Source: Desulfobacterium sp. (GTDB lineage Bacteria > Desulfobacterota > Desulfobacteria > Desulfobacterales > Desulfobacteraceae). From it: 54,653 nt of DNA. The stretch lies in assembly GCA_030145245.1 (NCBI GenBank), contig JAQYWC010000081.1:1-54653 (forward strand), in the 5' to 3' direction. Made by a program: the position numbers and the translations under genes. Under the pieces are notes generated by a model. It was not told the DNA's origin. It searched no databases and worked only from the letters and a program-made list of their open reading frames with translations. This document shows positions 1 to 7,383 of the stretch, in pieces; the stretch's first letter is position 1, and every line of letters starts with the position of its first letter.

Positions 1-654
1 CAGACCAAAGATCTGAAGGCGATGGCCCCACTGGGAAAAATCCTTCTCACGGGAATAACGAATGGCCGCATCCCTGGGAAATCTGGTCGTTGCGATGACC
101 TTGGCCCCTGCCCTCAGCATCATCACGGTCGCCTGGAACCCAATCTTCACCCTGGCCCCGGTGATCAGGGCCACCTGGTTTTCAAGGGACGCTGTCTGGA
201 ACCGTTTCTGGTAATTGAAGTCCCCGCACTCCTGGCACATGGTGTCGTAGAAAGAATGGAGCCTTGTGAACTCTTTCTTGCACACATAGCAGTTCCGGGG
301 GGTACTGAGCTCCTCCGGCCCATGGGACGCATTGGCATTAAGCTCAATCAGCCGCTCCGGCGCCTCAAACACCGGTGCGGTCCTGGCCTGCCGGATGCCG
401 GTGTGGGCCCTTGCCGCCCTCTCCTTCTCCTTCACAGACCGCCTCCGCGAACGGTTGAGCGCCTTTCGACGTTCCTTTATCTCCTTTCTGTCCGGCCGGG
501 AGAGCCGGCCCGCCGCCGCCAGCAGCGCAATACGCTCCCCGTCATCAAGCCCGGCAAGCATTTCACTGTCGTTCACAAGATATTCAAGCAAAGGGATGCA
601 CGCCTTGATATCCTCTATGGAATAGGCTGCGCCCAGGGTGTCTTCGGTCTTCAT
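1..654 (-). CDS. SDR-family NAD(P)-dependent oxidoreductase with N-terminal zinc-ribbon region (partial, C-terminus off the left edge)
   Basis: The reading frame is open from an ATG at 654 to the left edge, giving 218 residues with no stop, so the C-terminus lies outside the window. Residues 1-118 are a charged, helical N-terminal region. Residues 122-143 hold two Cys-x-x-Cys pairs (C122/C125 and C140/C143) that look like a zinc ribbon. The Rossmann fold starts near residue 159, with the dinucleotide loop T-G-A-R-V-K-I-G at 165-172 followed by RAGAKVIATTRFPRD. Short-chain dehydrogenases with this long N-terminal extension are a recognised subgroup; the substrate is unknown. The catalytic Tyr-x-x-x-Lys is beyond the edge and cannot be checked. 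AGGAAC upstream of the ATG serves as a weak SD. Confident as an SDR, not as to substrate. Confidence 0.85.
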   Translation of the reverse strand, partial: MKTEDTLGAAYSIEDIKACIPLLEYLVNDSEMLAGLDDGERIALLAAAGRLSRPDRKEIKERRKALNRSRRRSVKEKERAARAHTGIRQARTAPVFEAPERLIELNANASHGPEELSTPRNCYVCKKEFTRLHSFYDTMCQECGDFNYQKRFQTASLENQVALITGARVKIGFQATVMMLRAGAKVIATTRFPRDAAIRYSREKDFSQWGHRLQIFGL

Positions 655-895
655 CGTTTCGGTTCCTGTGGGTTGTACAAAAGGGCAAATATACCCGTAG
701 CCGGAACAATTAACAACGTTTTTTTGTAACCCGGAATCCACCGGCTCACCTTGGCAGACGGCTTCAAAGATGATATTAGAAATAAAAAGTAGAAATGAGA
801 GGTAGTAAATATATTCCTGCGGGGACCATGAGTAACCGTTTCTTAAATTTGTTGCCCACAGCGAATTCCACGATAAATCACAAGCTGAGGTTGTT

Positions 896-1774
896 TTGCA
901 AAACTACAGTAAACACTATATTTTCTCCGAAAAAAACCGGCTTCATTACATCAAGTCACCCCGGAACGGAACCCAGATCCATTTTCTCCATGCCAATGGA
1001 TTCAATGGGGAGATGTACGCCCCGCTCTATCGGGCCATGGGGGACAACTATCAGATCATCGCCAGCGATATCCAGGGCCATGGGGAATCCCAACGTAGGG
1101 AAACGGCCCCCATCCGGGACTGGACCCCGTTTGCACACAACCTGAAGGATGTGCTTTCCCATGCCGCGACCGGACCTGTGGTGGGGATCGGGCACTCCCT
1201 GGGAGGATATGTAACCTACATGACCGCCGCCTTGTATCCTGAGCTGTTCTCGAAACTGGTGCTCATCGACCCGGTGATCTTCTCCCCCTCATTTCTGGCA
1301 TTGATCGGGGCCACCCGTGCCCTCGGCCTCCGGGGAAAGGTCCCCCTTGCGGAAGGGGCCCGGAGAAGAAAATGGAAATTTCACAGCCGGGAGGAAGCCT
1401 ACAAGCGGTTTAGCAGCGGCCGGGGAATGTTTTCCAAATGGAGTGATGCGTTCGTCAGGTCCTATGTGGAACACGGACTCATGAACGTCAACGGCTCCGC
1501 GGTCCTCAAGTGCAGGCCTGAACTGGAAGCCCAGGTGTTCGAGTCCATTCAGATGGATACCTGGAAGCACGCGGGAAAAATTCAATGCCCTACCCTGGTT
1601 ATCCGGGGCGGCATTTCCGACGTGTTCCGAAAAAATGCCGCCCGCCGTCTGGAAAAGAAAATTCCCCGGTGCCGGGTGATCACCCTGGATAACTGTGGAC
1701 ATTTCGCCCCCATGGAGGATATGGAGACCTGTGTCCGGTACATTCGCGCGTTTATTGACAGTGAGGATTTATGA
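896..1774 (+). CDS. Alpha/beta-hydrolase fold protein
   Basis: This 292-residue protein has the layout of a serine hydrolase. There is an HANGFNG oxyanion-type motif near residue 32 and a nucleophile elbow GHSLGG at 99-104 with Ser101 as nucleophile. A likely acid is Asp242 (GGISDVF) and the catalytic His is His269 (DNCGHFAPME). A cap region lies between about residues 130 and 210. No signal peptide is visible, so it is probably cytoplasmic. The start is a TTG at 896, preceded by GAGG at 887-890 with good spacing; the next in-frame ATG would remove the first strand and the oxyanion motif. The substrate cannot be told; esterase, lipase-like or C-C hydrolase are all possible. It stands alone, divergent from the SDR gene. 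Confidence 0.85.
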   Translation: MQNYSKHYIFSEKNRLHYIKSPRNGTQIHFLHANGFNGEMYAPLYRAMGDNYQIIASDIQGHGESQRRETAPIRDWTPFAHNLKDVLSHAATGPVVGIGHSLGGYVTYMTAALYPELFSKLVLIDPVIFSPSFLALIGATRALGLRGKVPLAEGARRRKWKFHSREEAYKRFSSGRGMFSKWSDAFVRSYVEHGLMNVNGSAVLKCRPELEAQVFESIQMDTWKHAGKIQCPTLVIRGGISDVFRKNAARRLEKKIPRCRVITLDNCGHFAPMEDMETCVRYIRAFIDSEDL

Positions 1775-1867
1775 CCCGGTAAGGTTCTTTACATCCGCTC
1801 CCTTTTGGGTATATGGTTTACCTGTTAGACAATGGAATATTAAATCTCCAGCTAAAAGGATGCCGCC

Positions 1868-2599
1868 ATGCTCTTTACAGCCGCAGGTTTTGTCACAGGT
1901 AATTGGTCCCGGGTGTTTGCCATTCTGATTGTCATTGCCTGCCTGGCCAGCCCCCCTATCCCATCGCGGCAGATATCGCCCAAACAGCCGCAATCCATTC
2001 ACATTGACAGGGAGTCCCACAGATCAGAAACGTTTGAGGTCAGCTTTGACCGACCGGTTTTAAGCAATAAAATGGCTGAACAACGGTTAAACGCCTGGAT
2101 TACAGAAATCGTGGATGATTTTTCCGCAGAAAGCAGCGCCAATGTCGCCCCCGGCAGTATGCCCAATATTTTGGAAGGGCGCATCACCCGTCAGATCAGC
2201 CGGTATCCGTTCCTGAGCTTAAAGTTCGGCATTGCTGCATTCATGGGGAGCGAACATCCCGATACCTGTATAGAAACATTTGTCTTTGATATGGAAACCG
2301 GACATTGTCTGGGCCTGACCGACCTTTTTGCCCGGCCCGGCAAAGCATTGGAAGTCATTTCCACAACCGCTGTCCGGCAAATGAAAGACGCATCAGACCA
2401 TGAACTGTCCTCCATGGCACGGGACAGACTCCTGCCGGCGGAACAAAATTTCCAATACTTCAGCCTCGACCGGAACGGGATCACCTTTTTCTTTCCCGTC
2501 TATCACACCGGGGCCCGCGCCCTTGGCGAACAACGGGTAACCATCCCCTATGCCCGGCTGAACCAATGGATGGTGCCCGGCATCAAAGACAGACTTTAA
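1868..2599 (+). CDS. DUF3298-domain exported or membrane-anchored protein
   Basis: This 243-residue protein has a hydrophobic N-terminal segment at about residues 14-30 (RVFAILIVIACLAS), which fits a signal peptide or signal anchor. The mature part therefore faces the periplasm or outside. The C-terminal half matches the DUF3298 (RsiV-type) pattern: a strand region around FVFDMETGHCLGLTDLF, then a late block ending in ITFFFPVYHTGARALGEQ and an IPYARL motif. In RsiV this fold binds lysozyme, but here there is no neighbouring sigma factor, so no such role can be assumed. It converges with the metallo-beta-lactamase gene; a hairpin lies between them. Confidence 0.75.
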   Translation: MLFTAAGFVTGNWSRVFAILIVIACLASPPIPSRQISPKQPQSIHIDRESHRSETFEVSFDRPVLSNKMAEQRLNAWITEIVDDFSAESSANVAPGSMPNILEGRITRQISRYPFLSLKFGIAAFMGSEHPDTCIETFVFDMETGHCLGLTDLFARPGKALEVISTTAVRQMKDASDHELSSMARDRLLPAEQNFQYFSLDRNGITFFFPVYHTGARALGEQRVTIPYARLNQWMVPGIKDRL

Positions 2600-2630
2600 A
2601 CATAACATTGCGCCTTCAACCGGATGCGAC

Positions 2631-2657
2631 TCCCCGGGGTCAGCTTTGCCCCGGGGA
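2631..2657. terminator. GC-rich hairpin between convergent genes
   Basis: Nine-base arms TCCCCGGGG (2631-2639) and CCCCGGGGA (2649-2657) are perfect complements around a 9-base loop. The hairpin lies between the stop of the DUF3298 gene (2599) and the stop of the convergent gene (2678). No strong U-tract follows on either strand, so intrinsic termination would be imperfect; a bidirectional transcript-end role is inferred from position. Confidence 0.5.
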
Positions 2658-2677
2658 CTTTCAATTCCTCAAGGACG

Positions 2678-4057
2678 TCAGCCCACCAGGGGCTGTCCGC
2701 TGTTGATCCATGCAGCCATGCCGCCGGCAAGGCTGTGCACATGCTCAAACCCCTGGCTCTGGAGAAAGCTTGCCGCAATGTTTCCCCGGTACCCCACGCC
2801 GCAGGTGACGATCACCTCTTTGTCCCTGGGAATATCCGGTGCCTTGTTAAGCAACCCGGTCAGGGGCAGATGGGTGGCCTGATCAATGTGACCGCCCTCC
2901 CACTCTCCAGGGGTTCTGACATCAAACAGATAGTCCAACCGGCCGGTTTCAAGCTTCTGTATCAGTTTTTCCGTGGAGATTTGCCATAATTGACGGATGG
3001 GCAGTCCCGCCTCCTGCCAGGCAGCCATGCCCCCGTAGAGATACCCGATGATATTGTCATACCCGATGCGGTGAAGGTGCAGCCGCATCTCATCATAGGC
3101 CCTTTCATCGGAAACAATGAGAATAAGCGGCGTATTGGGATCAATCACCATTCCGATCCAGTTGGCCGTCTGTTTGGCAAACCCGATATTGATGGAACCG
3201 GGGATATGAACGCCGCCAAATGCTGCCGTATCCCGGGAATCCAGCACCAGTGCCCCCCTGCGGATCTCTTCCTGGACCTGGAACGGCGCCATGTCCCGGA
3301 CCATGGGGCAGCGGTCCAGCAACGGGGCCCCGGTTCGGTTGGTATTGATGATATGGGCAAAGCTTTTGGGTCGCTCGGGAAAGCTTTGTTTCATCCGGGC
3401 CTGGAACTGTTCCCGGGTAAGGTTCAAAAGATGGTTGTTCCTTTTTTCAAACCCGATGGTTGAGTTGGATTTCGCACTCATTCCCCTGCCGCAGAGGGAG
3501 CCCTCCCCATGGGCCGGAAACACCTCCAGGTCATTGGCCATGACACCCAGCTTATTATAAAGGGAGTGGTAGAGGTTATCGACCTGCTCGTCGATGCGTT
3601 CCTCTCCGGCGAGATCCGGACGGCCGATGTCTCCCACAAAAAGACAGTCCCCGGTCAGAACCAGCCAGGGGTCCTTGCTCCGGGCCAGGTCCGATACCAA
3701 TATGGACATGGCATTGGGAGTGTGCCCGGGTGTCTTTAAAAATTCGAGGCGGGCATTGCCGAACTCCATGGCCTGTCCCTGGGTCAGGGCCAGGTGGTCA
3801 AAGGAGACCGGGGTATCTTCCATAAAGCAGATCCTGGCACCGGTGCGGGAGCGAAGTTCCTGGTTGCCGCTGACGTGGTCGGCATGGATATGGGTTTCAA
3901 AGATATGGGTGATCTTCATCCCGTTCTCCCGGGCAAGATCGATGTAGTTCTGTACGTCCCGTTTGGGATCCACAACACAGGCGACCCTGGCCTGGGGGCA
4001 TCCGATAAGGTACGAAAGACACCCCATTCCCTCGACAGCTATCTGTTTGAAATACAT
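2678..4057 (-). CDS. MBL-fold persulfide dioxygenase-like protein with two rhodanese domains (CstB-like architecture)
   Basis: This 459-residue protein has three parts. Residues 1-240 are a metallo-beta-lactamase domain with the metal site THIHADH (H56, H58, D60, H61), a GHTPNAM His motif, an LTGDCLFVGDIGRPDL Asp motif and a late PAHGEG His. This is the ETHE1/persulfide dioxygenase pattern. Residues about 260-355 are a rhodanese-like domain whose active-site loop reads VSDERAY with no Cys, so it is probably non-catalytic. Residues about 365-459 are a second rhodanese domain with active-site Cys419 in the loop CGVGYR. This order, with the middle rhodanese inactive, is that of CstB, which oxidises persulfides and thiosulfate-type sulfur. 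Good SD (AAGGAGATC). A role in sulfide or persulfide handling is inferred. Confidence 0.85.
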   Translation of the reverse strand: MYFKQIAVEGMGCLSYLIGCPQARVACVVDPKRDVQNYIDLARENGMKITHIFETHIHADHVSGNQELRSRTGARICFMEDTPVSFDHLALTQGQAMEFGNARLEFLKTPGHTPNAMSILVSDLARSKDPWLVLTGDCLFVGDIGRPDLAGEERIDEQVDNLYHSLYNKLGVMANDLEVFPAHGEGSLCGRGMSAKSNSTIGFEKRNNHLLNLTREQFQARMKQSFPERPKSFAHIINTNRTGAPLLDRCPMVRDMAPFQVQEEIRRGALVLDSRDTAAFGGVHIPGSINIGFAKQTANWIGMVIDPNTPLILIVSDERAYDEMRLHLHRIGYDNIIGYLYGGMAAWQEAGLPIRQLWQISTEKLIQKLETGRLDYLFDVRTPGEWEGGHIDQATHLPLTGLLNKAPDIPRDKEVIVTCGVGYRGNIAASFLQSQGFEHVHSLAGGMAAWINSGQPLVG

Positions 4058-4513
4058 GGTATGATCTCCTTAAGGCTAAAATCCGTTACCCGTTGCAGTC
4101 GTTCTCATCTCCATTCAACTCCCATGTACGAATAGCATAATTCGTACCAATCCCATGTTGGTGATAAAAGGGGTTTAACAAGAGAAACAAAGGCAACTCT
4201 CAATACACATTGTCTCAAATGAAACAATTGCGTCCACACAGATGATACACATATGCTTTCCAGCCCCGGGGTTCCTTTCCCGGCAAAAAAAGACAAAATT
4301 CATCTTCCCCCAAAAGCAAACCTGTAAAAACAACCACTTACCACAAACATACCCTGTGTTTTTGTTGATATTTTGCGTCCGCTCCCCAGCCATAAAAAAA
4401 ACGGCACCCCTTTTGCTATAGTATAAGTTATCGTAAAAAGCGAATCCCATTTAACGGGGCAAATCCGATTGATGTGCCACTCTCTGCAACATAAAAAAAC
4501 AAAAGGGGATAAC
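4058..4513. other. Divergent intergenic region (456 bp)
   Basis: No gene is supported here; short frames on the minus strand have biased, non-protein-like composition. The region separates the divergent MBL-rhodanese and flavodoxin genes and is AT-rich, with several A-tracts. It holds a perfect inverted repeat at 4126-4147 (described separately) and a TATAGT hexamer near 4417 that could serve as a -10 element for the flavodoxin, but no matching -35 box is clear. Confidence 0.6.
4126..4147. promoter_or_regulatory. Perfect 8-bp inverted repeat, candidate operator
   Basis: The arms GTACGAAT (4126-4133) and ATTCGTAC (4140-4147) are exact reverse complements around AGCATA. The 22-bp dyad lies about 70 bp upstream of the MBL-rhodanese start codon and is not followed by a T-run. 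It resembles a repressor or activator binding site more than a terminator. The regulator is unknown; persulfide-sensing regulators control cstB genes in other bacteria, but no such regulator gene lies in the window. Confidence 0.45.
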
Positions 4514-4954
4514 ATGAAAAAAGTATTAATCGCGTATGTGAGCAGAACCGGGGTTACCGAAAAAATGGCAAACTACCTGGCAGAAGGTGTTCGCATGGGC
4601 GGACAGGAAGCGGAATTGATGAAAATCTCATCCATTAAAAACGAAAAAGTGCTTTCCGGTTTTGATGCATTTATCTTTGGCTGCCCCACCTATCACAAGG
4701 ATATAACCTCCGGTATGAAACAGTTTCTGTTCCTGGCGGAAAAAGCCAATCTTACGGGTAAGATCGCAGGTGCCTTTGGCTCCCATACCCACAGCGGAGA
4801 GTCAGCCCCCATGATCTTTGATACCATGCAGCATGTATTTAAAATGGATACCGTCGATCTGGGCCCCTTAAATCTCACCGAAGCCATGATGGAAAGCGAT
4901 GAGGGCGCAAAGGCCTGCCAGCAGTACGGAAAGACCCTGTCCGAAAAACTTTAA
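4514..4954 (+). CDS. Flavodoxin-like FMN-binding electron carrier
   Basis: A 146-residue protein of flavodoxin length. The N-terminal strand and phosphate loop KVLIAYVSRTGVTEKMANYL carry the S-R-T-G-V-T pattern for FMN phosphate binding. FGCPTYHKD and FGSHTHSGES fit the two isoalloxazine-contacting loops. The ATG at 4514 was chosen over an upstream in-frame codon at 4469 because AAAAGGGG lies just ahead of it and the protein then begins exactly at the first beta strand. It probably shuttles electrons in the cytoplasm; the partner is unknown. The small Cys-rich gene follows 23 bp downstream and is likely co-transcribed. Confidence 0.9.
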   Translation: MKKVLIAYVSRTGVTEKMANYLAEGVRMGGQEAELMKISSIKNEKVLSGFDAFIFGCPTYHKDITSGMKQFLFLAEKANLTGKIAGAFGSHTHSGESAPMIFDTMQHVFKMDTVDLGPLNLTEAMMESDEGAKACQQYGKTLSEKL

Positions 4955-4977
4955 TCCTGGTTAAAGGAGCGTTAGCA

Positions 4978-5190
4978 ATGACAGAAGGGAAGTGCCCGGT
5001 ATGCGGGTGTAAGCAATTCTATGTAAAGAACCCTGATGATGAGTATGATATCTACGAATTTGAATGCAAAGGGGGAAACGTCTGTTTCGATACGGACACG
5101 GATCCATCTGAGGCACCCCCTGTGGATGAAACCACCGAAACCTTTTGCAATGACTGTGCATGGCATGACAAATTCGCCAAACTGAAATAA
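4978..5190 (+). CDS. Small Cys-rich (zinc-ribbon-like) protein
   Basis: A 70-residue acidic protein with a CPVCGC motif at residues 6-11, a middle Cys in FECKGG, another in NVCFD and a C-terminal CNDC pair. This spacing would suit a zinc ribbon or a small iron-sulfur/rubredoxin-like site, but it matches no family I can name. A strong SD (AAAGGAG) precedes the ATG and the gene follows the flavodoxin by 23 bp, so a joint role in electron transfer or metal handling is possible. The coding assignment is supported by the SD, the ordered Cys pairs and the operon position. Confidence 0.7.
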   Translation: MTEGKCPVCGCKQFYVKNPDDEYDIYEFECKGGNVCFDTDTDPSEAPPVDETTETFCNDCAWHDKFAKLK

Positions 5191-5628
5191 CGCTTTATTC
5201 AAGTACAGGCATAGACCTGTGCCTCAACGGCAAGCGAGGCGGCCCGAAACAGCACCAAAGCCGTCTCCCTTGCCGTGGCACCGATGGTAATTTCATAAAC
5301 CTCCATTGAGCTTCTGTTCTTTCAGGATTGGGCAAGGGGGAATTTACAGCCACAGAACATGACCAGCGGTCTGCCCACAATCATCCCGAGTTCCAGCCGC
5401 CTTCCGGAAAAGCAAGCGTCGGGGATGACACTGTTCACTTTGCCGGTACAGAAACCGCTGACGAGCTGGCGGCTACCTTGACGGTGCATTGTCCAGTGCT
5501 GAACGGGCTGTCCGTTAAATATGCCAAAAAGCAATTTTCAAGGAGTGCCCGGCTTGAAAAAGAGGCAAAACCCGTGTAGATTACCGTTTCTATGACAATC
5601 GACAATATTTTCAGGAGACAAATACAAA
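5191..5628. other. Intergenic region with comF-like relic (438 bp)
   Basis: No intact gene is supported. The left third carries a degraded copy of a ComF C-terminus on the minus strand (5199-5306, listed separately). Frames in the rest (for example 5328-5579 plus, 5322-5534 minus) lack an SD, and I recognise no family in them. No conserved cobalamin-box or SAM-riboswitch core is visible ahead of the homocysteine methyltransferase. AGGAG at about 5613 is the SD for the downstream TTG start. Confidence 0.55.
5199..5306 (-). pseudogene. Relic of a ComF-type phosphoribosyltransferase C-terminus
   Basis: A 35-codon minus-strand frame ends at a TGA at 5199-5201 and reads EVYEITIGATARETA followed by LVLFRAASLAVEAQVYA. 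It aligns with the last ~35 residues of the intact ComF at 6529-7383 ([13 protein letters not shown], then [17 protein letters not shown]). At DNA level the stretch around TGCCGTGGCACCG is identical between the two. The PRPP-loop Asp pair is lost and nothing upstream in this frame looks like ComF, so this is a fragment and not a gene. It may be the leftover of a duplication or rearrangement around the homocysteine methyltransferase gene. Confidence 0.55.
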
Positions 5629-6513
5629 TTGAATATTATAGAAACCATTAAAAACCGGGGCCTGATATTTGACGGAGGCATGGGGTCCATGCTCATTGCC
5701 AGAGGACTGCAGGGCGGAGACGCCCCTGAACGCTGGAATCTTACCCGTCCCAAAGCCATCCAGGAGGTGCACCAGGCCTATTATGGGGCCGGGGCCGATG
5801 TGGCCACCACCAACACCTTCGGGGCTTCGACCATCAAGCTGGCCAAAATGGCCGTCACCGAAGGCATGGAGGAGATCAACCGGGCCGGCGTAAAGGTTGC
5901 AAAGGACGCAAAAGAGGTCTGCGGTCCCGGAAAATTTATTGCCGGGGACATCGGAGAAGCCGGCGACATGCTGGCTCCCATGGGCCCCTTGTCCCGGGAG
6001 GACGCCCAGGCCTGCTTCAAAGAGCAGGCCGAGGTGCTGGCCCATGCGGGGGTGGACATCTTCATCATTGAAACCCAGTTCGACCTCAACATGGCCCTGG
6101 CCGCGATCCGGGGGATCCGGTCGGTAACGGATATCCCCATTGCCTGCACCATGACCTTCAAGCAGACCCCCAGGGGATTTTTCACCATCATGGGCAACCC
6201 GCCGGCCGAATCCATGAAAACCCTGGCCGGTGAAGGGGCTTCCGTTGTAGGTGCCAACTGCTCCATGGGCAGCGACACCATGGTGGAACTGGCAGGTGTT
6301 ATCCGGGACGCCGTGGATACCCCCGTCATGATCCAGCCCAATGCCGGGATGCCCCAGGCCGGGCCGGACCAGACCGTGACCTACCCGGAAACGGCCGTTT
6401 TTTTTGCGGACAATCTCATGAAAATGAAATCCCTGGGCATCGAAGTGGTCGGCGGCTGCTGCGGCACCACCCCGGATTATATCCGCACCATCCATGACCG
6501 ATTGAACCGGTAA
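5629..6513 (+). CDS. Homocysteine S-methyltransferase domain protein (MetH N-terminal type)
   Basis: A 294-residue stand-alone homocysteine-binding domain. It begins with LIFDGGMGSML, typical of the barrel's first strand. It carries the zinc-binding Cys set C211 (VGANCS) and C277/C278 (GGCCGTTP), which ligate Zn and activate the homocysteine thiol. The length equals the first module of MetH, so the corrinoid and pterin modules would have to be separate proteins, as in split methionine synthases and corrinoid methyltransferase systems. The start is TTG at 5629 with AGGAG upstream; no earlier ATG fits the fold. Methionine synthesis is likely, but another thiol methyl acceptor is possible. Confidence 0.88.
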   Translation: MNIIETIKNRGLIFDGGMGSMLIARGLQGGDAPERWNLTRPKAIQEVHQAYYGAGADVATTNTFGASTIKLAKMAVTEGMEEINRAGVKVAKDAKEVCGPGKFIAGDIGEAGDMLAPMGPLSREDAQACFKEQAEVLAHAGVDIFIIETQFDLNMALAAIRGIRSVTDIPIACTMTFKQTPRGFFTIMGNPPAESMKTLAGEGASVVGANCSMGSDTMVELAGVIRDAVDTPVMIQPNAGMPQAGPDQTVTYPETAVFFADNLMKMKSLGIEVVGGCCGTTPDYIRTIHDRLNR

Positions 6514-6528
6514 CCCCTCTTGGGTGCT

Positions 6529-7383
6529 TCAGGCACGGGCAAGGACCAGCAGGTCCACGGACAGGGCGCCTGCCTTGAACAGGGTTGAAGCCGCCTCCCG
6601 TGCCGTGGCACCGGTGGTGTAGACATCGTCCGTGAGGATGAGTCTTTTCCCCTGGACCTTTGAGGGATGCTTTACCCGGAACGCCCCTTTTATGTTCTCT
6701 GCCCGCCTGGCCTTGTCAAAGCCTGTCTGGGACAGGGTGTTCCTTGATCTGAAAAGAAGGCTGTTTGAAATTGTCCAGCCAGGGGCAACTCCTGCCCATT
6801 CCTTAAAGAGCCGTGGGAATTCATGCACCAGGAGATAGGCCTGGTTGAACCCCCTGTGTACGAGCCGTTTCCGGTGCAGGGGAACAGGAACGATCACATG
6901 GAGGGGACCTGTGACAAAATGGTGTTGAAAGGTTTGGAACATAAGCCGTCCCAGGGGCCGGGCAAGGGATGTCTTTTTCCGGTACTTCAAAAGATGGATG
7001 CACTCCTTTAACAGGGCGTCGTAGTGGCCAAAGGCCCTGACCATGCCGATCCGGTCATGGGTTGGGTCACTGGCGTGGAGGCAATCTGCACAGGGGTGAT
7101 CTGTTCCTGTGCGGGAGGCAAAGGGTTTGCCGCATTGGGTGCACAGGGGGGATTCAATGGGGTTGACGCCTGTTTCAAGGCAGGCGGAGCAAAAGAGGTG
7201 GCACAGGAGAGGTTCAACGGTGGGGGTGGCAGGTTGCGGCCGAAACCGAATGTAGCGGCCGCAAACCAGGCACTTGTGCGGGAAAAGAGCGGCCAGCGCC
7301 CTTTTCCCTACACATGAGAGGAATTTTAAGATCAGCTCATTTTTTGGATGGTCTCGCAGATGATCTTTCCAAAGGCTGAACAT
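6529..7383 (-). CDS. comF: ComF-family phosphoribosyltransferase-like protein
   Basis: ComF proteins pair an N-terminal zinc finger with a PRTase domain and act with ComFA-like helicase or repair functions in competent bacteria. Here the first ~110 residues carry four Cys pairs (CLVC, CSAC, CTQC, CADC). The PRTase core follows, with [23 protein letters not shown], a PRPP-binding loop [13 protein letters not shown] and the C-terminal VLARA. I chose the ATG at 7383 because AGGAGG sits ideally upstream; the earlier in-frame codon at 7398 is a GTG without an SD. The start lies inside the 3' end of icd (52-bp overlap), so translation is probably coupled. No competence genes are nearby. Confidence 0.88.
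   Translation of the reverse strand: MFSLWKDHLRDHPKNELILKFLSCVGKRALAALFPHKCLVCGRYIRFRPQPATPTVEPLLCHLFCSACLETGVNPIESPLCTQCGKPFASRTGTDHPCADCLHASDPTHDRIGMVRAFGHYDALLKECIHLLKYRKKTSLARPLGRLMFQTFQHHFVTGPLHVIVPVPLHRKRLVHRGFNQAYLLVHEFPRLFKEWAGVAPGWTISNSLLFRSRNTLSQTGFDKARRAENIKGAFRVKHPSKVQGKRLILTDDVYTTGATAREAASTLFKAGALSVDLLVLARA

Noticed and set aside
22-729. Long plus-strand frame at the left edge
   Set aside because: It is antisense to the SDR gene, which has a recognisable fold and motifs on the minus strand; the plus product has no domain.
5191-5628. Possible cobalamin or SAM riboswitch before the homocysteine methyltransferase
   Set aside because: No B12-box or SAM-I core sequence could be found; part of the region is explained by the comF relic.
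5611-6495. Long minus-strand frame of 294 codons
   Set aside because: It mirrors the homocysteine methyltransferase gene; the product is Gly/His-rich and unlike a protein family.
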